A stretch of DNA of 64,000 nucleotides from Gari tellinella. Lineage: Eukaryota; Mollusca; Bivalvia; Cardiida; Psammobiidae. The position numbers were made by a program, and so were the translations under genes. The notes beneath the pieces were generated by a model, which worked only from the letters and a program-made list of their open reading frames with translations, had not been told where the DNA came from and did not search any database. Numbering within the stretch: the first letter of the stretch is position 1; every line of letters begins with the position of its first letter. Below, piece after piece: positions 32,801 to 47,800 of the stretch. The DNA lies in the NCBI GenBank assembly GCA_922989275.2, contig OV277869.1:18437189-18501188 (forward strand). The letters run 5' to 3'.

Positions 32801-35800
32801 AAGCTGTAATGTGATTCAAACCAAACTTATGTATTGTTTTTGTTACAGGACCATTTCGCCATTGGTAGCATGAAGATGACATAATGTTCATACTGCTACA
32901 GTGCTCCCTCACTACAACAACAACCAATGGGAGGCAAAGATAATGTGTGTTGTTTGGAGGGAGTCATTATAGGGAGGGAAATTGACTTACATATGCAAGA
33001 CAATAGTTTACAAGACAAGACAATAGTTTATTGATACTTTCAGGCCTCCAGCCTATAGTACATAATGCAAACAGCTTGAATCCAGATCAGACGCCACATA
33101 TGATTTTTTTGAAGGGCCGTTGTAGGGAGGGAGCACTGTAATAAGAGTTTAAACATATTGCATTTATTTGTGAAAAGATAAAAGATACAGCTGTCCTTAC
33201 CAACAGTGAGTAGTTTCTCTGTGGGCTCCAGTAACATCTGCTGTATGTGGGTGATGCCCGTTACCTCAGCGATGTATTTCTTCTGCATCTTTGTCACTCC
33301 AGCCAGTGACCACAGAGCACACGCCCCTTGCTCCCTCACCTCTACACTGATGTTCTGGGAATAGGTATTGAATAGACAAGTATAGACAGTGAAATTGCTC
33401 TCAACCGGACATGTGTGAGGACAACATAAATTTCCTGTTTAGAGGGGTTTCCAGTTTAGAGGGTTTTAAATTAACCCATTACCCCATAGCCTGTTTCTAG
33501 TTTTAAAGAAACATGATCACTTAAAGCTTTACTTTCAGCCTACTTTAAGGTATTATCTGCTTGGATATAGAAAATATTTTTTATAATACATATTCATGAC
33601 TGTATAAAAGGGAACTATTTTCTTCAGTGGAGGAATAAATTATAGGCGTAAAAAGACGTATTTATGGGGGATTGGGTTAAAGAATATTGAAGAAAGGTGA
33701 CCATTTAAAGCAGTTTGAAAGTAAAGCAGTATGCACTTTAAGGTGCATTCTGCTTTACTTTTAACTTGCTTTAAGCTATAATCTGTTAGAATATAGAAAA
33801 TATGTGTTATGTTTCATGTTCCTGTCTGTTTAAAGTGAGACTATTTTCTTCAGTGGAGGATAAATTAAAGGTGTATTTATAAGGTAATGGGTTAAAGATT
33901 GCTAATTCATCTTAATCTGAATTTCAACATAATACAAGCTTAACTATAGCAGCCTTTAAACACCTACCTTCAGCAGCTTTATCAAGACCTTTGGAGCATC
34001 TAGGTCTAGAAATGCTTTCTGACAGTCATAGTTGTTGGTTGCCATGGATTCCAAGGCATTGGCGGCCTTGACTTGTACCCGAACATTGCGACCTTTGATA
34101 AGGTCAACAATAGGTCTGTAAATATCAGATATTCAGGCATTATAATATCATGACTTCTCATTATTACCACTAAATATACATCACATTTCTAATTAACAAA
34201 CATCTGAACTTGTCATTTATCAGAAAATTAAGAAATGTAAAGATTAATCTTTTACTCCATAGCCTTTGTCTAAGTCTTGAAGACAATGACCACTTAAATC
34301 AGGTTGAAAGGAAAGCAGAATGCACCTTATAATGCATTCTGCTTTACTTTCAGCCTGCTTTAAGTTACCATCTCTAAGGATATAAAAAATATCTTTTGTG
34401 GCTTATATTAATGAAAGTATAAAGAAGACATGTGTTCTTCAGTGGAGGAATAAATTAAAGGCATAAATAGGTGTATTTATAGAGTAATGAGTTAAGATTT
34501 AGCTACTGCAATGGAATGCTTACTTTGCAGCGCCTTCTTTGAGGAGAGCATTCTGGTTGTCCTCATGTACAGCAGAGACAGCAGCAATGGTGGCAGCAGT
34601 AGCAGCTTGAAGAATGGCTGAAACATATATTACATGAGCCATGTCAACACAAACAGGCAGTAGCAGCTTGAAGAATGGCTGAAAAATATATTACATGAGC
34701 CATATCAACACAAACAGGCAGTAGCAGCTTGAAGAATGGCTGAAACATATATTACATGAGCCATATCAACACAAACAGGCAATAGCAGCTTGATGAATGG
34801 CTGAAAAATATATTACATGAGCCATATCAACACAAACAGGCAGTAGCAGCTTGAAGAATGGCTGAAAAATATATTACATGAGCCATATCAACACAAACAG
34901 GCAGTAGCAGCTTGAAGAATGGCTGAAAAATATATTACATGAGCCATATCAACACAAACAGGCAATAGCAGCTTGAAGAATGGCTGAAAAATATATTACA
35001 TGAGCCATATCAACACAAACAGGCAGTAGCAGCTTGAAGAATGGCTGAAACATATATTACATGAGCCATATCAACACAAACAGGCAATAGCAGCTTGAAG
35101 AATGGCTGAAACGTATATTACATGAGCCATATCAACACAAACAGGCAGTAGCAGCTTGAAGAATGGCTGAAAAATATATTGCATGAGCCATGTCAACACA
35201 AACAGGCAGTAGCAGCTTGAAGAATGGCTGAAACATATATTACATGAGCCATGTCAACACAAACAGGCAATAGCAGCTTGAAGAATGGCTGAAACACAGA
35301 CTATTACATGAGCCATGTCAACACAAACAGGCAGTAGCAGCTTGAAGAATGGCTGAAACACAGAATATTACATGAGCCATGTCAGCACAAACAGGCAGTA
35401 GCAGCTTGAAGAATGGCTGAAACACAAAATACTACATGAGCCATGTCAATACAGACAGGCAGTAGCAGCTTGAAGAATGGCTGAAACATATATTACATGA
35501 GTCATGTCAACACAAACAGGCAGTAGCAGCTTGAAGAATGGCTGAAACACAGAATATTACATGAGCCATGTCAATACAGACAGACAGAAGCAGCTTGAAG
35601 AATGGCTGAAACACAGAATATTACATGAGCCATGTCAACACAAACAGGCAGTAGCAGCTTGAAGAATGACTGAAACACAGAATATTACATGAGCCATGTC
35701 AGCACAAACAGGCAATAGCAGCTTGAAGAATGACTGAAACACAGTATATTACATGAGCCATGTCAGCACAAACAGGCAGTAGCAGCTTGAAGAATGGCTG

Positions 35801-38800
35801 AAACACAGAATATTACATGAGCCATATCAGCACAAACAGGCAGTAGCAGCTTGAAGAATGGCTGAAACACAGAATATTACATGAGCCATATCAGCACAAA
35901 CAGGCAGTAGCAGCTTGAAGAATGGCTGAAACACAGAATATTACATGGAAGGCTTCCACACATGAAAACTCTGAAATGCCTAGTGTTAACTTAGAGGATA
36001 ATGCAAAATGTCTAGTATCAGATCAGCTGCCTTGTTTCTGATGAAGTGGTTGATCAGGGTCTGCACTGTTTGCAGATGATGAAAGACAGAATGTTTTAGA
36101 AACAGTTTAGGATTTATATTGTGTACTTTCTAGCTTAAACACAGAACTGATAAGCACAAAAAGTACTGACAATGAACAAGAATTTTGTCTAATTTTTCTA
36201 AATATTCTTGAAAAAAAATATTCTTTTCAAATTTTCTCACACGAATCAAGTCAGAAACTTAACAATAATCCTCATTTCAATGCAAGAAAAGTCTTCCTAA
36301 AGTGTGACCCTAGAGGACAGGTATACTGTTAAGCCTCAGAGGACTTCACATGGTTTAATAAAGGCTTAACAGTAAACATGGTAATAGTTTTTGATGAAAA
36401 TTAACTCACATGAATCAACTGTCAAAAACTCGACCAGGGGCTCCAACCCATGTGCCTCTGCCACTGCTGTCTTATTATTCTGGTTATTTTCACACAGAAC
36501 CCTCATAGCATTCACTGCATTCACAAGCACATCCTCCAGCTCGGAGTCCAACAAATTCACCAATGGTGCGATCCCGTTCTCCTCCGCTATCTGATCCTGG
36601 TTACCCTCTATGCAAGCGAGATCTGAGAGTATGATAGCAGCCCGAGACTGGATGTCGTCGACGGGTGATGAGAGAAGCTTGATGAGGATTGGGCCAGACT
36701 TGCACTTTGTCAGGGCCTGACGGACTTCAAGCTGTTCTGATATGTTACACAGCACCGATGCAGCCACGCACTGTAGCTCCTCGTTGTCTATTCTAAGTAA
36801 GCTTACTAAAGCAGGGACTCCTTCTGCAATAAGAAACAATACACAGTGAGATACAGTGAAGTCATGATACATGTACCTCATTATTATGATTGTATTTCAA
36901 TGTTAAGTTATAACTTTGAAATATGGGTGTGTTTGACTTATCCGATTACCCCATAGCCTGTTTCTAGTTTAAAAGACAGATGACCACTTAAAGCAGGTTG
37001 AAAGTAAAGCAGAATGCACCATAAGGTGCAATCTGCTTTACTTTCAGCCTGCTTTAAGCTATTATCTGCTAGAATATAGAAAATGTTTCTTCTGTTACAT
37101 ATTCATGAATGTATAAAAGGGAGCTTATTTTCTTCAGTGGAGGAATAAATGAAAAGCGTAAAAAGGCATATTTATGGGGTAATGGGTTAAGCAAGCTTAA
37201 ATTACAGTAAAGTACCTCTATAATGACCAATAAAAAAACTAGTTGATAGCTTTGCAGGTGATAACTTAAAGTAAGATGAAAGTAAAGCAGAAAGCTACTT
37301 GAGGAGCTTTCTTCTGTACTTCATCTTACTTTAAGCAGTCACCTGTCTTAAACACTAAATATTCAACCTTAGTAAGTGGTTGCAATAGAGGTGTTTTACT
37401 ATACATGGCGTCTCATCAGGATCTAAACTGTTTCACACTCTGACCATGTTTTGAATTGAAATTATGACAATTCTATTTATGGAACAGTAGCAGATGACAA
37501 TTGGTGCAGATGACAAGATAACCTAGCATTCAAAGAGTTGGAAAGTTGGACTTGAAACTGAAAACTGATTATGAAATGTCGTATATCATTATGTATTGAC
37601 AAAAGCCACTGATAACCATTTTATTAATGGAAAGAAATAAGTCTACCGGTATTTAAAAAGTCAAAAGAAATGCCGAACATTTTAGTGTCTTGTACAAAGT
37701 TCTGCTAAAGAAGATAACAGTCGTTTAAGGTAGATGCAAGTCAAGTTGAATTAAACATGATTAGATTTATGTAACATCTATATATCAAATGCAGTCGAAC
37801 CTTGATAACTCAAACACGCTCAATCTAACTTACACCTACTTCTTCAGTAGATATCCGACAACTCTAGATTGCTAACCATAAGTAGAACATACCAGTGTGA
37901 ATCCATTCTTTAACTTCGCAATCAGAGTAAGTTTGACTTATACGAGTTTGAGATATCAAAGTTAGACTGTATGTTTATATTGGAATTAGGTAAATAATAT
38001 CAATATGGATCAAAATAATGAAACTAAAGGGAAAATGAGAAATTGATTATTATTATTATCATATTCAACAGCAGAATACAAATCTATAAGGGGTAAAATA
38101 ATATTGATCAAATAGATAACTTCATAATTATAGATAATATGCTAAAGCAGACAATATTTTTTCGACATATTTATTCATGGAATAAATCAGGGCTCCAGAT
38201 ATGAGAGAGTAAAGTCAAGTTTTCCAACATTTTCTCCTTTATGTCTGCAATAAACCCTTTAACTCTTTCCTCCCTGAAACTTTAAATGGACAATTCCAGT
38301 TTCCATTCTAGTGTAGTCCATTTCTGACTTTTAAGGGTTGTTTTTGTCAATGTTTGGCATTATGACAAACAGTGAAGACCCTGATCAGAGGGCTCCTTTC
38401 AGAGCCCTCTGATCTGGGTCTTCACTGTTTGCAAAGGACAATTGTACTATTCACATGTACATTGTTCGAAAAGAACGCCTATTTGCGGGACTAGGGTTCA
38501 AAGGGTTAATGTGACTACTCATTAGAATTGTCTCTGGATGTTTATAATCAGTAGACACACCAATGGGTTTGGTACAGATATAAAGATTTTAGTTATGGAA
38601 CTTGGGCCCATTTCATAAAACTTTGTACAACAAATGCTGTCGTACGTCAGAGTATAAAAGTCTCAATTACTATTTATATGTCTCCATCTAATCCTGTCTT
38701 GTGACATCTCTTTGGAATCGTCTTGAAAAGACGATTCCAAAGAGATGTCACAAGACAGGATTAGATAGAGAAATCAGAAATTAAATGTATTTTAAAATTT

Positions 38801-41800
38801 TGAATTACGACTGTTTTTGTCGTACAAAGCTTTTATGAAACAAGTCCCTGTTCCCCTTATCTGGGGCCGTGGAGTTGCTTAGTGTGTGATTTGACCAGAC
38901 AATATTCATCATTGGGTATGCATGGGACTGTCAGTAGTGCACAGTATGTGCTCACATACATTGAAACATTACAGGGACCATCTACAATGAATAATAGCTT
39001 GATATACCTATCTGCTGGACACCCTAAAACACCATAGCAACCATTAGTATACAGTCTTATCTTAGTGTCATTGTAATACAGCACTGCCTCCCTACAACCG
39101 CCCTCCCAACAACGACTCCCTCCTTATAATGACTCTTATCGCAGTTCTATAAACAAGAAACAAGAACAATTGTTGCCTCCCATTGGATGTCGTTGTAGAG
39201 AGGGAGCAGTGTATTAGGTTCTTTGGGCTAGTCACTTGGATAAACTGAGATATCCCAGGATTGAACTCGCCACACAGTCTACTACTCTTTATATTAACAA
39301 TTTGACCCATAAAAATTCTTATTCATGCTTGTACCTTTTCTTCCTTGAAAAACCCTTTCCCAAAAGAAGCACCTTTTAGTCTATTTAATTTATTCTTCCA
39401 CTGATAAAAATAATTCCAATTGATACAGTCATGAACATGTACCATAAGAAATGTTTTCTATAACTATTCTAGTAGAGGGTAGCTTATAGCAGGGTGAAAG
39501 TAAAGCAGAATGTGCCTTAAGGCACATTCTGCTTTACTTTCAACCTGCTTTAAGTGGTCACCTGTCTTCAAAATTAGAAATAAGCCAAAGAGTTATAACA
39601 AAATGATGTTTCATGCTTCTACAGTGTGCTTATTTTGAGTCATTATAAAAATGTCCCGCCCATCCTGAGAGGTGGGTGCTGAGCAATTTGGAATTGGATC
39701 AGGATTCAATTAGGTTCCTTCAATTAAAAAGCCATACACTTTGTCTTTGAAACTACAATTCTGAAGAAGACTGCATCACTGCAGAAGAATATAGATCAAA
39801 GAGATGGGACTAATCTAAAAATTCATTTGCACATCTAAAAATGACAAGAAAATGACATAAATACAGAATAAAATCTTAATCAAAGTTTAAACATAATTGA
39901 TTAAAACAATCATACAATTATGACAAAAAAACTTCTTCAAACAAATGGGAGATTATAATTATATGGTAATTAAATTGAGAGTCAAAAAGTGTGTTTTGTT
40001 CCACAGTGAAGTAATGTCGCTCTGTTTACAACCTCTCCAAATATGGCTTCTTTCAATGTTTTAACCTTTTACTCCATAGCCTGTTTCTAGCATTGAAAAT
40101 AAGTGACCACTTAAAGCAGGTTGAAAGCAAAGCAGAATTACCCTTAAGGGCATTCTGCTTTACTTTCAACCTGCTTTAAGCTACCATATGCTAGGATGTA
40201 GAAAATATTTTTTAGTTTAAACACATTTATTTCCAGAAGTACATATAATTACATTTATACATGCTAACGTTAATATACAATACTTAGGAAAAGGACTGAA
40301 ACGAAATAATAAACTTATTGGGTTTCTCTCCTTAGAAAAGGTTTCAACCTGCTTAAAATATTTCTTATAATGCATATTCATGACTTTATACATTGAAATT
40401 ATTTTCAGCAGTGGAGGAATAAATAAAAGGCATAAAAAGGCATATGTATGGGGTAATGGGTCAACTCATTCACCTCTGATACTTCAAATGGACAAGTCCA
40501 GTTTCCAAATAAGTCTAGTCCATCTTATACTATTTAACCGATTACCCCATAGATATGCCTTTTTACGCCATTGATTTATTCCTCCACTAAAGAAAATAGT
40601 TCTAATTGATACAGTTATGAATATGAATCATAAGAAATATTTTCTATATTCTAACAAATGGTAGTTTTAAAACTTTACTTTCAACCTGCTTTAAATAGTC
40701 ACATGTCTTCAAAACTAGAAATAAACTATGGAGTAATGCAATATGATTTCACTGTGGCAAACAGTGCTGATTGTGGCAAACTGATTAGAGGATTCCTTTA
40801 CGAGCCCTATGATCTGATGGGTCTTCACTGTTTGCATAGTGTACTCTTCAAAGGTACATTGTTTGAGAAGAATTCATAATTTTTATGTGCATGATCAGGG
40901 TTCAAAGGGTTAAGATAGACAGCTACTGAAAACAGAATGAAACATAAAGCAGAAAGCTACTACATGTGCTTTATGCTTTACTCTTATCCTGCTTCAAGTT
41001 ACTGGTCCTCTACACTATCAATCAATCTTTCTTTCAAATGGTTGTAGTAGAGAGACATTACTGCACTAGACTTACCATTCAGTATAATGCCTAATGACAA
41101 TGTATCAATGATTAACAACAAACCACAAGCAAACATGTCTGATGAAACTAGAACTGTTACTTAACATCGTTTTATACTCTTAACTATTAAATATGGATTA
41201 TATCAATGCCATACTATATACCAGCATAATAATAAAGTTCGGACAAGAGAATTGATGTCAGAAATATAGCCAATATTGCTGTATGATATATCTGTCCAAT
41301 ACCAAATTTAACTCCTTTGTTAAGTTGAAACAAAAATTAATTTTTCAAGGTGACATCTTGCTGAATCTTTTAAACAAGAGTACCTTGACACTGTTTTAAT
41401 GGGGCATAACTCCACCAAAGATAATTTCAATGTCAACAGAGGCCCATCATACTAAATGTTGTACGACAGATAGTTAAATGTAGCATTGAAAAGGTTACAA
41501 AACTACACTACTATTAGTTAAATTGTTAGTGAGCAACAACTATATGGCATGAAACATTCTGTTTACAGAGCACCAGATAAGGGTAGTTTTTCAAAAACTA
41601 AAATCTTTATTTCTGAATTAAACCCTATGGTGTCACTACTCATTAGAATCGTCTCTTCGAGACGATTCTAATGAGTAGTAACACCATAGGATTTGGTGCT
41701 AAAAATAGTGAGAAAATGTGGATTTGTTGAAAAAACTACCTCTTATCTGGAGCCCTGTGTTTACCTTTTTACCTATTTCAGACAGAAATTGTTTTTATGC

Positions 41801-41820
41801 CAGCATGATCTACTCTGTCC

Positions 41821-41851
<31 letters not shown>

Positions 41852-44800
41852 GACTTTATTTACTGAGGCTACACATTTAGGCAAGCCCAATCTTCCATGT
41901 GGGCCTCGAAAAGACATAAGAAACATTTTCAACATAATCACAAAAGACTGCTTTACAAACCATAGTACCCAATAGCCTGCTTCTAATTTTGAAAACAATC
42001 TACAAATTAAAGTAGGTTAAAGGTAAAGCAGAATGTTCATTAAGGAGCATTTAGCTTTGCTTTCAGTCTGATTACAGCTCCTGATTGTGAAAAGTACTGT
42101 AAATGCCTTTTATATTTCATGTTCAGGACTTCTATTCATGACTGGGGACTACTTAATAATCAGAAGCATTAAAAGATGTATTTATGGGGTATAGGGTAAA
42201 GTAGCACATGCTGAAAGAAAAGCAGTAATTTCCTGAACTCTTTATCCCCTAAAATACACCTTTTATGTCTACAATTTATTCCTCCGCTGATTTTTTTTTA
42301 CAGCCATGACAGTGAATAGTATTTTGTAAATCCTAGCAGATGATGGCTTAAAGCAAGCTGAAAGTAAAGCAAAATGTGCACTAAGGCACATTCTGCTTTA
42401 CTTTCAACCTGCTTAAGTGGCCACCTATCTTAAAAACTAGAAATAGGCTTTGGGGTAAAGGGTTAAGAGACATTTCTACTTTAGTTTCAACCTGCTTTAA
42501 GCTACCATCAGTCTTAGAAAATGAGATCAAGCTATCAGTAACATGATTCTAGAACAGCTTTTTACATCTTCTGTACCACTACAGACCATGTAGACCAGGA
42601 CTCACCTGCATCCAATATAGATCTCCAGTGATCTGGCTTTGATGTTGACAGAACTTCCAAGCACTTTACAGCACTGTCCTTCTTCTTAATATCCATACTG
42701 TTTAGCATATCTACAATGGAAAAAGTATAATTAGCCAAATGTCAATACTAGATATACATGAACCTTTTTATGCCTTTAATTTATTTGCACTAAAGAAATT
42801 AGTTCCACTGTATACATGCACAGTCAATATATGCACCTAAATAAATATCTCCTATATCCTAGCAGATAGCTTAACCATTTTCCCATTAGAAGCGCCTTTA
42901 AGCGAATTTAACCTATTCATTCACTAAAGAAAATAGTTCCAGCTAACTTCTCCAGTCATAAACATGTAAATATTTTTGAATGAATGACACAAGATGGTCA
43001 TTTAAAGCTGAAAATATTTTTGAAATCCTAGCTGATGGTAGCTTAAAGAAGGCTGAAAGTAAAGCAGAATGCACCTTATGGTGCTTTCTGCTTTACTTTC
43101 AACCTGCTTTAAGTGATCAAATCTTCAAAACTAAACGAAAGGCTATTGGGTAATGGTTTAAAGCAGGCTGAAAGTAAAGCAGAATGCTCTGTTAAGATCA
43201 TTCTGCTTTACTTTCATTCTGCTTTAAGCAGTAATTTGTCTTCAGCAGCAATTTGTCTTCAATACCTAAAAGACAGGGAAATATTCCAATTGAGATGATG
43301 AGTCATTCTGCATTTCATCTGGACCAAAACTGACAATATTTTTTAAAGAAAAATGCGGTCTATTCAATTCTAAAAACTGTTGCAAATGACAAAATTGAAT
43401 TCCAGTTATATAAAGCCGTAATTAGGAGGGGTGAGCAACGTTGCACTTACAGAACTGCTCATGCACAGACTCAATTAACCAGTCTGCAATTTTCCGTATT
43501 TGCTTTGTGCTTTAAGACCTTACCTTATTCAGATTTTTGCAGACAACAGTTACATACCAGTAGCTCAAATTTAATGAACCTTTACAGTTTTACTTAAATA
43601 AGTGTAACTTAATTTAAGTTCAAATTTATCTGAAATGTTTATGTTGAAATTTACTTTAAAATACCTGTAGGTTCTACCTAAGGCAAGGAGGCATATTTTA
43701 GGCGATCCTTACATTGAATTCCTAATTTGGGAATAAATCACAATTAAATGCATTTATATTACAGACACAGAACATGTGAAAATATGAGCCCCATCATAAA
43801 ATCAATGTTCGAAGACACTAAAAACCATGACTAATGTAGTCAAAGATCAGAGGCTTAATTCAAAAACCATCTTTAAGAGCTCTCTATTTTTCTTTCATCC
43901 TGCTTTAGGCCACTAGCTGTTGTAAACATAATCAGTAAGTAAAGGCATTTTCAGAGATGTATCTAGAGAAATAGGTAAAGGTATTCTAGGGCTATCCTGA
44001 GGAGAAAAAGGTAGGGAAAAAGGTTCTTCCTAAGCACCTATTCTGGGTGACCACCCTCTCAACACTGTTTAAATAGCATCTGCTGAAAATATCATCTGGG
44101 TCAAAGGTTATAAAGAGTTTGAGTTGAGCCTGAGTTTGTTCTCAAGCATTTGATTGGTCAGATTTAAGCCTAGGCTCAAATCTGACCAATCAAATGCTTG
44201 AGAGTGACTTTAGACTCAACTCAAACGCTTAATAACCTTGGACCCAGTGACTGAAGTCATCTTTATATTTACAGAAATTAGAATGTGAGTGATCCACGGT
44301 TTTAAACATTCCTTTTAACGCTATTAATTTATTTAACAAATTTAAGAAAATATTTTCAAATATACAGTCATGAATATGTATCATAAGAAATATTTTCTAT
44401 ATCCTAGCAGATGGTAGCTTAAAGCTGGCTGAAAGTAAAGCAGAATAGGTCATAGGGCACATTTTGCTTTACTTTCAACCCTTTTTAAATCTTATATATT
44501 GGGTTATGGGTTAAGCCAGGATCTAATCTGTTTGAATAGGCCATCATTTATGATTTAAGTGTTGCAAGGGTGAAGGCTATATCTGAAAGTCTGCATGCAA
44601 GGTATACTATATACATAGTACAAGACGTCCATCACCATAGTTTCTTAAACAAACCTATGTAAACCTAAGTAAAGATATAGTGATTTACAGTGTCTTTAAG
44701 TGATTACAGATTTATGCGTGTAATTCTTACTATCTTGTAATATTTACTGAAGTGTATCTATAATTTAGGTATCTATCATATTCAAAAATAAATAACAATA

Positions 44801-47800
44801 TATGTGTGTAACTCTTATCATCTTATAATATTCATAGATATGTATCTATAATGACTGTGAATAAATACATAATTAAGCTGTACCATGAGAAAAACAGAGT
44901 TATTACATTTCAAACAATGTCAATTCAGACGAACTGCTGACATGTCAGCTAGTCAGGGTCTACAATGTTTGAAACTCTCAAGCATTAACAATGTTTTGTG
45001 GCCTAATTTGCTTGCAAGTGTAGACCTTGATCAGATGCCAAACCCATTGTCAAGGCCAGGATTGGTCAAACCTGTTTAGCAATTCAACAAATCTAGTTAT
45101 CTTATGATACACATAATAAGCTTTGTAGAATTTTACAAACATTATGATTTTCTCAAGATATATATTTTTTTTAATGATAATGTTTATGAATGAATGCAGA
45201 TGTATCTATGTACTATTTACAGATGTATTAACATTGAACAATGTTATAGTTGTTAGTAGTTGGTTGGTTTTTATGTTGAATGTATACAGATGGTCTTTGA
45301 AAATATTAACCAGAAATAGATATTAACTCTTACCATGCAAGTGGCAAATAATATATTAACTTTCTTTCCAAACAGTTTGGATCCAGATGAGACCCACATC
45401 ATGCAGCTTCGCATCAGGATCCAAACTGTTTGACACTCTGACCCTGTTTTGAAAACAATTTTTTTTCTTCAAAAAATCTGTTTTTAGAACAGTTGCAGAC
45501 GACAATTTTTGCAGACGAAAAAATTACCCAGCATGCAAAGAGTTAAGCCATAATATGATGACTTTTTCATATGGACCCTTTCACGTTTGAAACATGACCA
45601 GTTTATGCTGATTTGGAGATATGTTTCCAGACAAAGTTCAAAATGAAAACAACCAGTTCAAATCTTGATTAAAGGATGCCTTCAGGGCCCTCTGACCAAT
45701 CAGGGTCTTCACTGTTTGTAATGGATTCATATACTGGTTTCTTGCACATATATGGTTAAGACTTACAAAAGGCACAGGGCTGCCATTTCTCCGGATTTTT
45801 CCGAAATCTTCGAATCTTTATCCTAGCAGATGGTAGCTTAAAGCAGGCTGAAAGTAAAGCAGAATGTGCCTAACCATGCATTCTGCTTTACTTTCAACCT
45901 GCTTTAAGTTATCGAGCTTGAAAAATTGAAAAATTTGAAATCTTATGATTTTTCATGTTCACTTTATGGCAGCCCTGAAGACAGAAACCCTGACAGAGAT
46001 CTCCAACAATAAAACACAGATTTATTATCTAACAGATGACAACACATTATATCCCAATTAGACTGATGAGGACTTTTGAGTGGGGAAGTTAAACAAAGGG
46101 AGGTAACAAGACATTGAAAGGGAGGTAACTTTATCTGGTTGTATAACATTATTACCATCTTTGTTGTATTTGAACATATCTACAAATAAAAGTAAAACTT
46201 ACACTTCAGAGAATGTACTCAAAATATATATACAATTTCCACATATTCCACCTAAAACTATAAATCCTATAAATGTCTAGTGAAGCAAAAAGAAATGATG
46301 AATTTCAATATACATGTATTACAGCCAGGTTAGAATTACAAACAGAATTTGTGCAACATTATCTTTTTGAACCCTATGTAACTTTCAGGTGTGCTGTCTG
46401 CTTTGATGCCTGTAAATTGACAGTTCCAAATTGAATGAAAAGTGTCATGTATGGTTGAAACTTGATAATTCGAACTCGCTTTAGTTTGAACATACCAATA
46501 TTTCAAAATTAAAACATGGCTTAGTCACATTTAAACTTTGAAAAATGGATATATTTGACATCAATTTACCGAAATTAAACATGTGAAATACCAGTAAAGT
46601 TGATTTAAGTGAGTTCGAAGTATCGAGGTTTGACTGTAGTTTGGGTGGAAGATCAATCCCCATGTTTGGTGACAAAGCTTTTTAAAAATTCACTATGCAA
46701 AGAGCAAATAAACAAATAATTTATAACTAAACATTTCAAATGAAAACATGTACATGAAATATCATTTTCAGGACTCTAGATAACAGGCAGTAAACTGAAC
46801 CTTTTTTTGAACATTTTTAAAAAAAAAAAAAACATTTTTCACCTAACTGTATCTTAAGACTACTCCTCAGAATTGTTTTATGACTATTCTAATGAGTAGT
46901 CACAGCACAGGGTTTGGTGGAGACATGATCATGCTTAAGTATTTGAAATATTTGCTCAAAGCACATTAAACTCAGCAAATTTAGAAAAATCCAAGATATT
47001 TTGAGATGATTCCCCCACTTTACTCACCCACTAGAACTTCCCAGACATCCACCTCAGGATTGTTCCATTCTATAAGATACTCGAGTATGTTAGTGTGGAA
47101 TCTGAGAGCGGCAAGACTGACAACACCATTACCGTCACCATCACCACGGCAATAGTCTGCTCCCAGCTCAATTAGACCTGTCAGGGCAGATAGGGCACCA
47201 GAGCTGGCAGCAAGCAGAATAGGCGTGGATCGCTGGCTGCAAGTAATTTAAAAGGTACATGCACATATTATGGTTCAGTATCTATTCCTCAAGTTTGTTT
47301 AACCCTTTCACGATCAAATTTTTACCCCTTCACCACCATAGTGTCTTCTGCTTCAATATTGTTGTCTGTGATATTGTTTCAAAATTAGATTTAAGTCAGT
47401 ATAACGGACATCATTTCAAAACGAGTGTCAAACAGTTTTGATCCTGATCGGACACAGCATTACGCGGCTTCTGATCAGGATCAAAATTGTTTGCAAATTT
47501 AGCGCTAAATGACGTCATTGAGAGTGAAAGGGTTAAGCAAATTCTAGTTAACAAATTCAACTGCAGAAAACTTAAGTGAGCAAAAAGTTGAGTTATCAAG
47601 ATTCAAATGTACAAATTGATATACAGTAAAAGTATGTGGTGGAATCATAACAAGGTAGTAGACCATAACTCATTACTCCATATATGCCTTTTATGCATTT
47701 AATTCATTCTTCCCCTGAGGGAAAACAATTATATAGTCATGAATATGTATCATAAGAAATATTTTCTATATCCTTACAGATGATAGCTGAACTCTTTACC

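Larger units (their letters stand above)
38188..38871. mobile_element. E-family MITE carrying nested B and F elements
   Basis: CAGGGCTCCAGATATGAG opens the element and CCCCTTATCTGGGGCCGTG closes it. E sequence stops at AATAAACCC, resumes at TGTGACTACTCATTAGAATT after the B copy, and is broken again by the F copy. Confidence 0.8.

Noticed and set aside
34596..35947. CRISPR-like reading of the regular 61-bp repeats
   Set aside because: The whole unit repeats with no variable spacers, and the locus is an intron of a spliced gene.
36391..36594. Plus-strand frame over the 414-nt armadillo exon
   Set aside because: Shadow of a well-supported minus-strand exon.
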